A stretch of DNA of 14,181 nucleotides from contig JADFJB010000115.1 of the NCBI GenBank assembly GCA_022566355.1, positions 1 through 14,181 on the forward strand. The letters are read 5' to 3'. The notes under the pieces are model-generated. The model searched no databases, was not told the DNA's origin, and saw only the letters and a list, made by a program, of their open reading frames with translations. The DNA comes from a candidate division KSB1 bacterium (lineage in GTDB: Bacteria > Zhuqueibacterota > JdFR-76 > DREG01). A program made the translations under genes and the position numbers. Shown here one piece after another: positions 1-7,443 of the stretch (the first letter of the stretch is position 1; each line of letters begins with the position of its first letter).

Positions 1-10
1 GGGAATCTTA

Positions 11-142
11 ATGACTGACAAAATCACCGAATCCGTAATCGAAAAATTCGCCATAGAACTCTTTGAAAAACAGGGTTACCCATACATCTACGCCCCTTCT
101 ATTGCCCCTGACAGCGACTTACAGGAAAGAAACGTGAAATGA
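11..142 (+). pseudogene. hsdR: Truncated type I restriction enzyme R subunit (HsdR), N-terminal 43 codons only
   Basis: The reading frame opens with MTDKITESVIEKFAIEL and continues through EKQGYPYIYAPSIAPDSD. This closely resembles the extreme N-terminus of type I HsdR endonuclease/translocase subunits, which are normally about 1000 residues. After SIAPDSD the match fades (LQERNVK) and a TGA stop follows, so the nuclease and helicase domains are absent. The stop overlaps the start codon of the rhuM-like gene in an ATGA arrangement. HsdR and RhuM genes commonly sit together in type I R-M loci, which supports the call. The upstream bases are cut off by the window edge, so the hsdM/hsdS partners cannot be seen. 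The stub cannot encode a functional R subunit. It could still be translated and coupled to the next gene. Confidence 0.72.
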
Positions 143-921
143 AATACAATTCACTTGACAACCAATCCGATTTCCTTCTCTATACCGGGAATGATGGAAA
201 AGTAAATATCGAAGTGTTTCTAAAAGACGAAACTGTCTGGCTTACACAAATGGCTATGGCAGAACTTTTCGGGGTCAAAATACCGGCAATCAGCAAGCAC
301 CTTTCAAACATATTTGAAAGTGGAGAACTCCAGAAGGAGGCAACTCTTTCCATTTTGGAAACAGTTCAAAAAGAAGGAACAAGGCGGGTTAAACGAAACA
401 TGGAGTTTTACAGTCTTGACGCCATCATCTCGGTTGGTTACCGCATCAATTCTTACCAAGCTACGCAATTTCGCATTTGGGCGACCAGAACCCTGAAAGA
501 ATTCATCATAAAAGGCTTTGTTCTGGATGATGAACGGCTCAAGCAGGGCAAGCAGGTTTTTGGCAAAGATTATTTTGACGAACTGTTAGAGCGCATCCGG
601 GAGATCCGGGCCAGTGAGCGTCGCTTTTACCAGAAAATCACAGATATATATGCCCTCTCCGCTGATTATGATATGAACGCGCCTATTGCTAAAGATTTTT
701 TCGCTTCGGTCCAAAACAAGCTGCATTGGGCTATAACAGGAAAAACGGCTGCTGAAATTATTTATAGTTCAGCGGATGCTACTAAAATACACATGGGCCT
801 GACCAATTGGAACATGCGGCGAATAACCACTTTTGCTAAAGTCTATTGCGGTTCTCAACCCATGTTGCCCAGACACGAAAACACCTCACCTTCACTCCCA
901 TCTTCCCTAACATTTCTTTAG
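139..921 (+). pseudogene. rhuM: RhuM-family (virulence RhuM/Fic-associated) protein, C-terminally truncated
   Basis: Residues 1 to about 224 match the RhuM family. They include the N-terminal TGNDGKVNIEVFLKDETVWLTQ segment with its DNA-binding-like MAELFGV...ISKHLSNI helices, the FYSLDAIISVGYRINS block, the FRIWATRTLKEFIIKGF block, and the later ITDIYALSADYD and GKTAAEIIYSSADA segments. Homology stops after HMGLTNW. The last 36 residues (Ser/Pro/Thr-rich, ending SSLTFL) do not look like the usual RhuM C-terminus. The product is 260 residues against roughly 330 for the family. I read this as a 3' truncation by deletion or insertion near base 810. The start at 139 overlaps the HsdR stub by 4 bp, implying translational coupling. 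RhuM proteins have no firmly established biochemical function but often occur inside type I restriction loci. Confidence 0.8.
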
Positions 922-996
922 CGTTGGTATACTCATAGAAATTGTTAAGGGATCATTAAATCTTTGAATTATAAATCGTGAAAACCAAAAAGGAAA

Positions 997-1085
997 GACG
1001 GCACTGGTGTTGATAGCAGCGCTAAAACCACCAATGCCGTCCGGGAGGTTATATGATTATTCTATTTGAGACTTCTGAAAAATAA
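997..1085 (+). other. 13-bp stem-loop followed by a strong SD and a 10-codon ORF
   Basis: Bases 997-1009 pair with 1029-1041 at 12 of 13 positions (one C-A mismatch), leaving a 19-nt loop. Directly after the stem, GGGAGG (1043-1048) precedes ATG 1053 by 4 nt. The ORF that follows is only MIILFETSEK and stops at 1083-1085. The arrangement looks like a leader/attenuator whose main gene is gone, or the edge of a decayed mobile element. No poly-T tract follows the stem, so it is not a canonical terminator. The rest of 922-1094 shows nothing recognisable. Confidence 0.35.
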
Positions 1086-1094
1086 CAATAATGC

Positions 1095-1241
1095 TGTCAT
1101 TTCGAGGAGTTTACGACGAGAAATCTTTTGATCCACAAAAAAAATAATTTAATAGAGACAAGATTTCTTCTCGCAGAGTTCATCTTGAGCCTTTCGACTT
1201 CGCTCAAGATAAACTTGCCGAAGGGTATCGTCGAAATGACA
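1095..1241. repeat. Palindromic intergenic repeat (GTCATTTCGA type)
   Basis: Perfect 11-bp inverted ends TGTCATTTCGA (1095-1105) and TCGAAATGACA (1231-1241) enclose internal inverted segments. GAAATCTT (1120-1127) pairs with AAGATTTC (1160-1167), and CTTGAGC (1184-1190) pairs with GCTCAAG (1202-1208). It carries no ORF. The right end lies 2 bp from the stop codon of the minus-strand DUF5916 gene, so it forms that gene's 3' flank and may protect or terminate its transcript. A shorter related element starts near 9509, sharing TGTCATTTCGAG. It is best read as a MITE/REP-like dispersed repeat. Confidence 0.7.
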
Positions 1242-1243
1242 TT

Positions 1244-3883
1244 CTACAAGCCCAGCCAGTAGGTTGCTTTTACCATAAAAATATTGTCGGCGCGGATATC
1301 CATTAAGCGGTTGAAGGATCTTCTTAATTCAAATTCGCCGATATTTTCGTATTCAGAGCGGCTTTGGGTCCATACGAAAAATAACGTAGAGCCCGGGGAG
1401 TATTCCCAACGCAATACCGCATTACCACGCAAAGACACGATGTTAAAATCCGGGTTCGACAATTCGATTGGCGCTGCCGGACCCGGACCGTCCGGATCTG
1501 CTATGTAATTATCTTCGGAAAAAGTAGAATTCCCTTCGCCATAGACATTAAAGTCATAACTTTCCGGTCGGGCGAGTTCCTTGAAATCCGTATAATCGCC
1601 TGAGGAGATTAGTGGCTGTGCATAGAGTTGTAAGCTAAGATTTGGACTGAAAGTCCAATTTAAACGGATATTTGCTGAAAATGATTTTTGCTCCAGGGCG
1701 CCGAAAACATAACGATTTCCATAAGTTTGGGTTGCAGTGGCATCCTCAAACGAACCAAGGTATTGAGCCGGTTCCTGCATGCGGTTGTAACTCGGGGAAA
1801 CATTTAGAGAAATATTAGAAGCAGGTTTCCATTCGATATTGCCATCGATGCCCCATTGGCGAAATCCGGATTTTCCTCTTCCACCGAAAGATCCCAACCC
1901 AAACACCCAGGCATGCCTACGGTCCGTGTTTAACCAGCCGCTGGCAGACCAGTTGGGCAGGTTAAGGGTTAAGGGTCCGCCGCGGGTCCTTCTATTGTTT
2001 AAAGTTTCCGGATTATAACTGAAACTCCAATTTATACCATAATAATTTAAGAATTGGATATTACCGAATTGAAAGAAACCCTGGCCGATATTATTATTAT
2101 CAAAATCATAACTCCGGAAAGTGGCAAAAGTTAACCAGAGACTGCGGTAATATTGGGTGGGTTTTGTCCAACTATACCCGGTAGCGAGGTGAGCATTAAT
2201 CAGGTCTGTCCGCCACATAAAGCCCAGATCATTGACATCAAAATTCGGATGGATCATACCCAAAGCGGAATTCAAAAACCAGCTGCCTTTTTGGCGATTA
2301 AGCATCAACCTGCCGGCCCAGCCGGTAAGCGTTGTGGCATTACTATCAATACTTACATGGCCTGCATCCGGTCTTTGGAAATAATGGCTGGAGCTGTTCT
2401 GTAACGAGAGCATCCTGGTTTTATTGGCGTCTATGTGAGAAAGTCCTGCCCATCCGGTAATCACCCAAACTTTGTTTTTATCCAAAAACGTCCAGCCATC
2501 GACACCGCCGGAGAAAGCCGAGCTGTTCATATTATCGCGCAGGCCATCATTCTTAAACTGACGTGAAGTTAAGGTGGAAATGACACCCAATGCTTGTCTG
2601 CCTTCATTCATTTCTTTTTGTGCCCTAAAGACGCCATAATAAGTCATGGGCTCTACTTCTGCTGATGACCGATTCCCTTGAAAATCGAGGTCGGCATATT
2701 CGCGCTGGGTTAACGCGTGCACCATGCCAAAATTGATGTTATTCTGAATCTTTCCTGAGAGTTTTGCCGCTCCCAGAATTGTTGTGCCATCAGGGACATT
2801 TGCATAATCGTAGTCTGGCAAACTGCCTTGCGGCGCCCTGCCGATTCTTCGACTATGAAAAAAGTTTGGATTCCCCCAATTAAAGCCCCAATTGCTGCTG
2901 GAGCCGCCGCGACCAAAATTAAAAGTCGAGGAACCCTCGATAAAAAACGGCCTTTTTTCGCTAAAGAAAGTTTCCACATCGCTTAGGTTCACAACGGCAG
3001 GATCCACTTCCACCTGGCCAAAATCCGGGTTTATGGTCGCATCCAACGTCAAGCTGTTACTAAGCCCGATTTTAATATCGGCGCCAAAACCCGGTAAATA
3101 CTTAGAGCCGTCGTGAAACGGATTTCCGGCAGCCGGGTGGGTAAATTCGCCTTTCGTTCTCACGTAGGGCAATATCTCCACCTGGCGCGAGGGTTTTATA
3201 TCATTGATACCTACCAATTCGACAAAACGGGAAACGAAGCCACTTTCGTTCTTCGGTGTGAAGACCAGGTAATCCCGCTCATTATTTCGAGCAATATCCC
3301 TGCGGAAGTTAACCCCCCAGATTTGTTCGGTTTTATTTTTGAATCGCAGCTGGGAAAATGGGATACGCATTTCCGCAGTCCATCCTTCTTCATCGATATT
3401 GACCTTGCCTTCCCATACACCATCCCAGGAATTATCGTCCCAATCATCATTAAAAAGGATGCCGTCACTGCGGGTTCCACCGGCATATAAAGAGAAAAAG
3501 AATCCACTGCGTTTATCCAGGTATGGATCCACCATAAATTGAAAAATATCAGATTGAAGATGAGAATCCCTTCGTCCCAATCGTGCGATGATCGAATCAG
3601 GAGCGCTGTCGTACATCCTTGCCCCTACATAGATTGCGTCGTCATCATAAGCAACCCAAACAATTGTGTTTTGGCTGGGTTCGGCATTTTCAATGGGGTC
3701 ACGTTGTTTAAAATTTGTAATCCCGAAACCGTTTTGCCAAACAGCTTCATCGAGTTTACCATCGATAACCACTGCGTTCTTCAAACGAATAGCACGTACT
3801 TGTTTATCGACATCCGAAAGAAGAATTCCGGGTAAAATAGAAAGAACGGTAAAAAAAAGTAGCATTATGAATACGCGTTTCAT
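1244..3883 (-). CDS. DUF5916 outer-membrane protein with N-terminal CBM9-like domain
   Basis: This is an 879-residue protein with a Sec signal peptide (MKRVFIMLLFFTVLSILPGILLS). A CBM9-like carbohydrate-binding fold follows at about residues 27-230, with the hallmark VIDGKLDEAVW, then WVAYDDDAIYVGARMYD and WTAEMRIPFSQLRF. After it come the DUF5916 blocks LDATINPDFGQVEVDPAVVNLSDVETFF and SEKRPFFIEG. The long C-terminal half is rich in alternating aromatic/polar strands typical of an outer-membrane beta-barrel and ends in ATYWLGL. The start at 3883 is chosen because GGAGG (3889-3893) lies 5 nt upstream; a TTG at 3895 would place the SD inside the gene. It is monocistronic, with long noncoding DNA upstream. 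The role is unproven: probably glycan or polymer binding/uptake at the cell surface. The gene appears intact, with no frameshift seen. Confidence 0.9.
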   Translation of the reverse strand: MKRVFIMLLFFTVLSILPGILLSDVDKQVRAIRLKNAVVIDGKLDEAVWQNGFGITNFKQRDPIENAEPSQNTIVWVAYDDDAIYVGARMYDSAPDSIIARLGRRDSHLQSDIFQFMVDPYLDKRSGFFFSLYAGGTRSDGILFNDDWDDNSWDGVWEGKVNIDEEGWTAEMRIPFSQLRFKNKTEQIWGVNFRRDIARNNERDYLVFTPKNESGFVSRFVELVGINDIKPSRQVEILPYVRTKGEFTHPAAGNPFHDGSKYLPGFGADIKIGLSNSLTLDATINPDFGQVEVDPAVVNLSDVETFFSEKRPFFIEGSSTFNFGRGGSSSNWGFNWGNPNFFHSRRIGRAPQGSLPDYDYANVPDGTTILGAAKLSGKIQNNINFGMVHALTQREYADLDFQGNRSSAEVEPMTYYGVFRAQKEMNEGRQALGVISTLTSRQFKNDGLRDNMNSSAFSGGVDGWTFLDKNKVWVITGWAGLSHIDANKTRMLSLQNSSSHYFQRPDAGHVSIDSNATTLTGWAGRLMLNRQKGSWFLNSALGMIHPNFDVNDLGFMWRTDLINAHLATGYSWTKPTQYYRSLWLTFATFRSYDFDNNNIGQGFFQFGNIQFLNYYGINWSFSYNPETLNNRRTRGGPLTLNLPNWSASGWLNTDRRHAWVFGLGSFGGRGKSGFRQWGIDGNIEWKPASNISLNVSPSYNRMQEPAQYLGSFEDATATQTYGNRYVFGALEQKSFSANIRLNWTFSPNLSLQLYAQPLISSGDYTDFKELARPESYDFNVYGEGNSTFSEDNYIADPDGPGPAAPIELSNPDFNIVSLRGNAVLRWEYSPGSTLFFVWTQSRSEYENIGEFELRRSFNRLMDIRADNIFMVKATYWLGL

Positions 3884-3990
3884 AACAACCTCCAAAAAAG
3901 ATTTAATTATTGTGAGTCTGAAATTAAGACGATAAGAGAGCGGGAAAAGTTACAGAATAATTTTTAAGAGTGGGATTTGTGGAAAAAAGA

Positions 3991-4060
3991 GAGGCTAGAG
4001 GCTAGAGGCTGGATGCTGGATGCTGGATGCTGGATACTGGATGCCAGATGCCGGATGTTG
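3991..4060. repeat. 7-bp tandem repeat (about 10 units)
   Basis: Ten consecutive heptamers can be laid out: gaggcta twice, gaggctg, gatgctg three times, gatactg, gatgcca, gatgccg, gatgttg. The array lies in the noncoding stretch 3884-4362, upstream of both the minus-strand DUF5916 gene and the plus-strand permease relic. The gradient of variants suggests slippage followed by point decay. The reading frame running through it has low-complexity composition and is not considered a gene. Confidence 0.8.
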
Positions 4061-4224
4061 GGGGTTTCATTTGGACATCTTGTAGAATATTTCGCACTCA
4101 ATAAGCCAACTATTCCAAAGAAATCATTGATTTTTGTGATTGCTTCATCGCATATATTATGCTATTACAGTGTAAAACTTTGTTTTTTGAACAAACTATT
4201 TTTTATAGCCGTTTTTTCTTTTTT

Positions 4225-4281
4225 GACAGGATTAACAAAGATATACTTGCTTTTTATCTTGATAATCCTGTTTATCCTGTC
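4225..4281. repeat. Inverted repeat GACAGGATTAACA / TTTATCCTGTC
   Basis: GACAGGATTAACA at 4225-4237 is mirrored by TGTTTATCCTGTC ending at 4281 (one mismatch), and a further AATCCTG lies just inside the right arm. The element is AT-rich inside and noncoding. It resembles a common class of short intergenic palindromes. It lies about 80 bp upstream of the permease relic and could sit in its 5' leader. Confidence 0.5.
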
Positions 4282-4362
4282 TAAAAATGTGGATATTTTA
4301 AACAATATCCTTTTATTGGGTACTAGTAAATCAAATTTCTAATCAGGTTTAAGGAATAATGC

Positions 4363-5087
4363 ATGAATCAGATTGAAGATGCAGTTTGGGAAGAAAAACC
4401 TACCTTAAGAACACCAATCTACAAAATTAATGAAAGACCAAAAACCTGGTGGGAATGTATCCTTTTTGGCTGGCAACATACCCTCGTCGATATATCGCCA
4501 TTTGTTTTACCATTAGCTGTTGCCGCTGCAGTTGGCATGTCCATACATGAGAGAGCACAATTCATCAATTTTTGCCTGTTTTCTATGGGCATTGCTACCC
4601 TGCTTCAATCAACAATTGGCAATCGCCTGCCAATCATCCAGGGACCATCTGCTACGCTTACCGGGACTATAGTACCCATTGCCAGTCAAATGGGAGCTTC
4701 ATTTCTTTTGGGGAGCTGTATTTGTTGGTGGGTTAATCGAAATGATTATTGGCGCTTCCAAAATTTGGCGCACTGCTTGTAGCAATGCCCAGGTCGGTAC
4801 TAGGCGGAGTTTTTATAATCGTTTGTGGAATGATTTTCGTATCTGGTACCAGGATTTTGAATGTTGCGAAAAACACCAATGCCAATTCCTTCATTATAAG
4901 TATTTCCTTGATTTGTGCAATCTGTGTTCCCATTTATGCGACTTATTCCTTAGGATCGGAGTGGTTGGATCCGTTACCGATATTTGTTAAACTTTTGCTG
5001 ACCAACTCTGTTGTGTTGGCAGTGATTTTGGCTGTATCTCTTAACTTGATTTTAAACATTATTTTCAAAGGGGAAGAAAAAGAATGA
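4363..5087 (+). pseudogene. NCS2-type uracil/xanthine permease, frameshifted and internally deleted
   Basis: The start has an AAGGA SD 7 nt upstream. The first ~110 residues carry NCS2 landmarks: the QH pair in the first membrane helix (FGWQHTLVDISPFVLPLAV) and RLPIIQGPSATLTG in the third. A frameshift in the T-run near 4703-4711 moves the coding sense from frame 1 to frame 2 (WGAVFVGGLIEMIIGASK). Near 4750-4765 the sense jumps again to frame 3, giving FGALLVAMPRSVLGGVFIIV and the C-terminal helices to 5087. Intact NCS2 proteins are about 430-450 residues. Only about 240 codons remain, so roughly 200 residues are missing from the middle. It once imported a nucleobase, which fits the convergent cytosine-deaminase operon next door. 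Sequencing error could explain one frameshift but not the missing core. Confidence 0.83.
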
Positions 5088-5198
5088 ATCATCTCAACGC
5101 ATTATGCTACTACTGCTCTGTATTCTCTTTTAAAACACCAACAAATGATTTCCCCCCCCGATATAAGTGTGCTATTTTTAAACTGAATGGTACATAAT

Positions 5199-6605
5199 CT
5201 ACAGATATGGTAATCCTATGGGAAATAAATCCTGAACCCGCTGAGCCAATGCCAACACACTTTCTTCACTCCATGGTTTTCCAACAATTTGTAAGCCAAC
5301 CGGCAGTTTTTCACTGGTTAATCCACACGGGACACAACCAACAGGAAGTCCGGTTAGGCTAAGTAAAAATGTGGGTGCAAACCAATCCACATACGTTTTC
5401 ATCTTTTTACCTGCAACAGTTTCCGGATAATTTTGTTCAACAGGGAAAGGCGAGACAACCATGCAAGGCGTCAAAAGAGTGTCATAATCTTCAAAGAAAC
5501 TTTCAAATTTTTGTTGGATTTTAAGTCGCGTCTGTTCAGAAGCTGCCAATTGTTCTACTGTAATTTTAAGAGCTGCCCGTATATTCCCTCTTAGATTTTC
5601 TCCTAATTCATCTAGCTTGTCTAATCGATTAAAGTGCTGCGCAACCATTCTATATCCACGTAAATCCAGAAAGGCATCCCGACCGAAAGATAAATCAAAA
5701 TCGATTTCATCGACTTCCATTCCTATTTGCGATAATTCAAACGAAGCGTTGCGACAAATTTGTCCAAGCTCATCTTCTATTCCGATGCCGGCAATATCCT
5801 GGCAATAGGCTACCTTTAGCTTGTTCGGTAATTTTTTCCGGACTGCAGAAATAAAATCCCTCTCTTTATTGGGTTGGCAAAACGGCGTTTGTTCACCGGG
5901 ACCACTGACTGCCTGGAGCATTAAAGCCAAATCCTCAACCGTTCGAGCCAGCCCTCCCGTTACGGAGAGGCTATCCCAAAGATAGTTTGTAGGTTCGGTT
6001 GGAACCAATCCGGGGCTTGGCCTTAAACCCACAACGCCACAGAACGATGCCGGAATCCGAAGGGAACCACCCAAATCCGTGCCCTCGGCTAAAGTAATCA
6101 TACCACTTGCTAATGCAGCAGCGCCGCCACCTGTGGATCCTCCAGCGCTTAATTTTGTATTCCATGGATTCCGGGTTGCACCAAAGACTTCATTAAATGT
6201 ATTTCCGCCAGTAGCAAATTCCGGCGTGTTTGTTTTACCTAAAATAATAGCACCGGCTTGTTTGAATCGTTGAACAACCAGGGCATCTTCTTTAGGAATA
6301 TGTGTTGAGTAAAGCGGACTTCCATAAGTTGTGCGGATTCCGGCAGTTTCTGTGACATCCTTAATTCCGACCGGAAGCCCGTGCAATATCCCCAGTTTAT
6401 CACCATTAACTATTGCCTGTTCTGCTTTGTGCGCTTCATCTAAAGCGCTTTCGTTCACGGTACAAACCGCATTAATAACGCCATTGTATTTTTCGATTTG
6501 GCTCAAGCACGCTTCCACAACCTCGACAGGTGACAACTCTTTGTTGCCAATCAACCTGCGCAACTCAGTGGCCGACTTTCGGGCAATTTCATTTTCCGCA
6601 ATCAT
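5199..6605 (-). CDS. Amidase-signature family hydrolase (candidate ureido/amide hydrolase)
   Basis: This 468-residue protein is the usual length for the amidase-signature family. The catalytic triad is clear: Lys82 in LPVGIKDV, cis-Ser157 in SAGGSTGGGAAALASG and nucleophile Ser181 in GTDLGGSLRIPASF. Its spacing (75 and 24 residues) is identical to that of well-studied members. The reaction would be hydrolysis of a linear amide or ureido bond in the cytoplasm; the substrate cannot be read from sequence. It is the last gene of the operon, with only 9 bp between the cyclase stop and its ATG. A GGAGG lies about 15 nt upstream at the end of the cyclase gene, a slightly long spacing. Next to a malonyl-CoA synthetase, a ureidomalonase-like activity (ureidomalonate to malonate plus urea) is plausible but inferred. 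There is no obvious tRNA-amidotransferase (GatB/C) context. Confidence 0.9.
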   Translation of the reverse strand: MIAENEIARKSATELRRLIGNKELSPVEVVEACLSQIEKYNGVINAVCTVNESALDEAHKAEQAIVNGDKLGILHGLPVGIKDVTETAGIRTTYGSPLYSTHIPKEDALVVQRFKQAGAIILGKTNTPEFATGGNTFNEVFGATRNPWNTKLSAGGSTGGGAAALASGMITLAEGTDLGGSLRIPASFCGVVGLRPSPGLVPTEPTNYLWDSLSVTGGLARTVEDLALMLQAVSGPGEQTPFCQPNKERDFISAVRKKLPNKLKVAYCQDIAGIGIEDELGQICRNASFELSQIGMEVDEIDFDLSFGRDAFLDLRGYRMVAQHFNRLDKLDELGENLRGNIRAALKITVEQLAASEQTRLKIQQKFESFFEDYDTLLTPCMVVSPFPVEQNYPETVAGKKMKTYVDWFAPTFLLSLTGLPVGCVPCGLTSEKLPVGLQIVGKPWSEESVLALAQRVQDLFPIGLPYL

Positions 6606-6614
6606 ACGATTGGT

Positions 6615-7400
6615 TTAATCCTCCACAAATGCAATTACACGGGAAAATGCCGCTTCCCCTCCTTTAAATTTCCAGGGAAAACAACCGATAATCAATCGTT
6701 TATTTTGAATCTCCGGAGCTGAAAGATCACCACCCAGGTTTTCAATATGCATACAGTTATGCGGGAAAAGAACATTGTGGGTCAACTGGTAATCTTCGTC
6801 AGGGAATAATTTCTCCATATTCGCTTTACCGTATTTTTCTTCACATTTGGCACGAACCTTATCACAATGGCCATGCATACCTTTTCCCAAAAACCTTCCA
6901 ATCGGTAAGTCCATTGGATGGTCGGTGGAAACAACATCCACACCCCAAATCTTAATCTTTTTATCAAGCAGCCAGGGAACCATGTCCGGATGCGCCCCCG
7001 GGTGCATGTGAATATATTTTTCTTCATCCGGTTCGGAGCCAAATTGTGCATGCCGATGCCAGCCCGTATGCAGGATCAGTAAATCGCCTTGGTTTACCTG
7101 GACGCGCTGTTCGATCATATCCGGAGTATACACCGCCAATTCATCCATTTCATCGGTTAAATCGACGATGACGCCAGGGCCGTAAAGCCAATCGAGTGGA
7201 ATTTCGTCGATGGTCATACCGTTGGTTACAAAATGGCGCGGAGCGTCCAAATGGGTTCCCATATGGTTCGAAGTTTGAATATACTGCGCATTGACACCAT
7301 GCTCAGATTTGCGCTTGATATATTTCACTTCAAAGGGTGGGTAGTATGGCCAAGCTGGAACTTCCTGGTTTAACAGCTGTGAAAGATCGTACAATTTCAT
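6615..7400 (-). CDS. Cyclase family metal-dependent hydrolase (kynurenine formamidase/isatin hydrolase-like)
   Basis: This 261-residue protein has the family metal-binding signature HMGTHLDAPRHF at residues 46-57 (His46, His50, Asp52, His56) and the conserved LLILHTGW strand near residue 110. The C-terminus has HIENLGG and GGEAAFSRVIAFVE, also typical of the family. Characterised relatives are Mn- or Zn-dependent and open formamides or lactams (kynurenine formamidase, isatin hydrolase). A GAAGGAGG site 5 nt before ATG 7400 makes the start secure. It lies 43 bp after the ligase stop and 9 bp before the amidase. In this operon it is the best candidate for opening a cyclic imide/amide such as a pyrimidine-derived ring. 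That role is inferred from context only. Confidence 0.88.
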   Translation of the reverse strand: MKLYDLSQLLNQEVPAWPYYPPFEVKYIKRKSEHGVNAQYIQTSNHMGTHLDAPRHFVTNGMTIDEIPLDWLYGPGVIVDLTDEMDELAVYTPDMIEQRVQVNQGDLLILHTGWHRHAQFGSEPDEEKYIHMHPGAHPDMVPWLLDKKIKIWGVDVVSTDHPMDLPIGRFLGKGMHGHCDKVRAKCEEKYGKANMEKLFPDEDYQLTHNVLFPHNCMHIENLGGDLSAPEIQNKRLIIGCFPWKFKGGEAAFSRVIAFVED

Positions 7401-7443
7401 GAAGCCTCCTTCAATCCTTGACTGTTCATTTATTTTGTTGATT

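Noticed and set aside
3113-3490. 125-codon plus-strand frame opposite the DUF5916 gene
   Set aside because: It is antisense to well-conserved CBM9/DUF5916 coding sequence, with no SD or homology.
3991-4060. Possible CRISPR array
   Set aside because: Units are 7 bp without spacers, and no cas gene is present; it is a simple tandem repeat.
3977-4342. 121-codon plus-strand frame across the heptamer repeat
   Set aside because: Its N-terminus is translated tandem repeat and its remainder is AT-rich hydrophobic sequence spanning an inverted repeat. No SD and no family resemblance.
5152-5159. Run of eight C as a phase-variable tract
   Set aside because: It is outside any gene, between convergent gene ends and not near a promoter, so no functional switch can be supported.
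5199-6605. GatA subunit of the Glu-tRNA amidotransferase
   Set aside because: The catalytic triad is shared by all amidase-signature enzymes. No GatB/GatC neighbour is present, and the operon partners indicate small-molecule catabolism.
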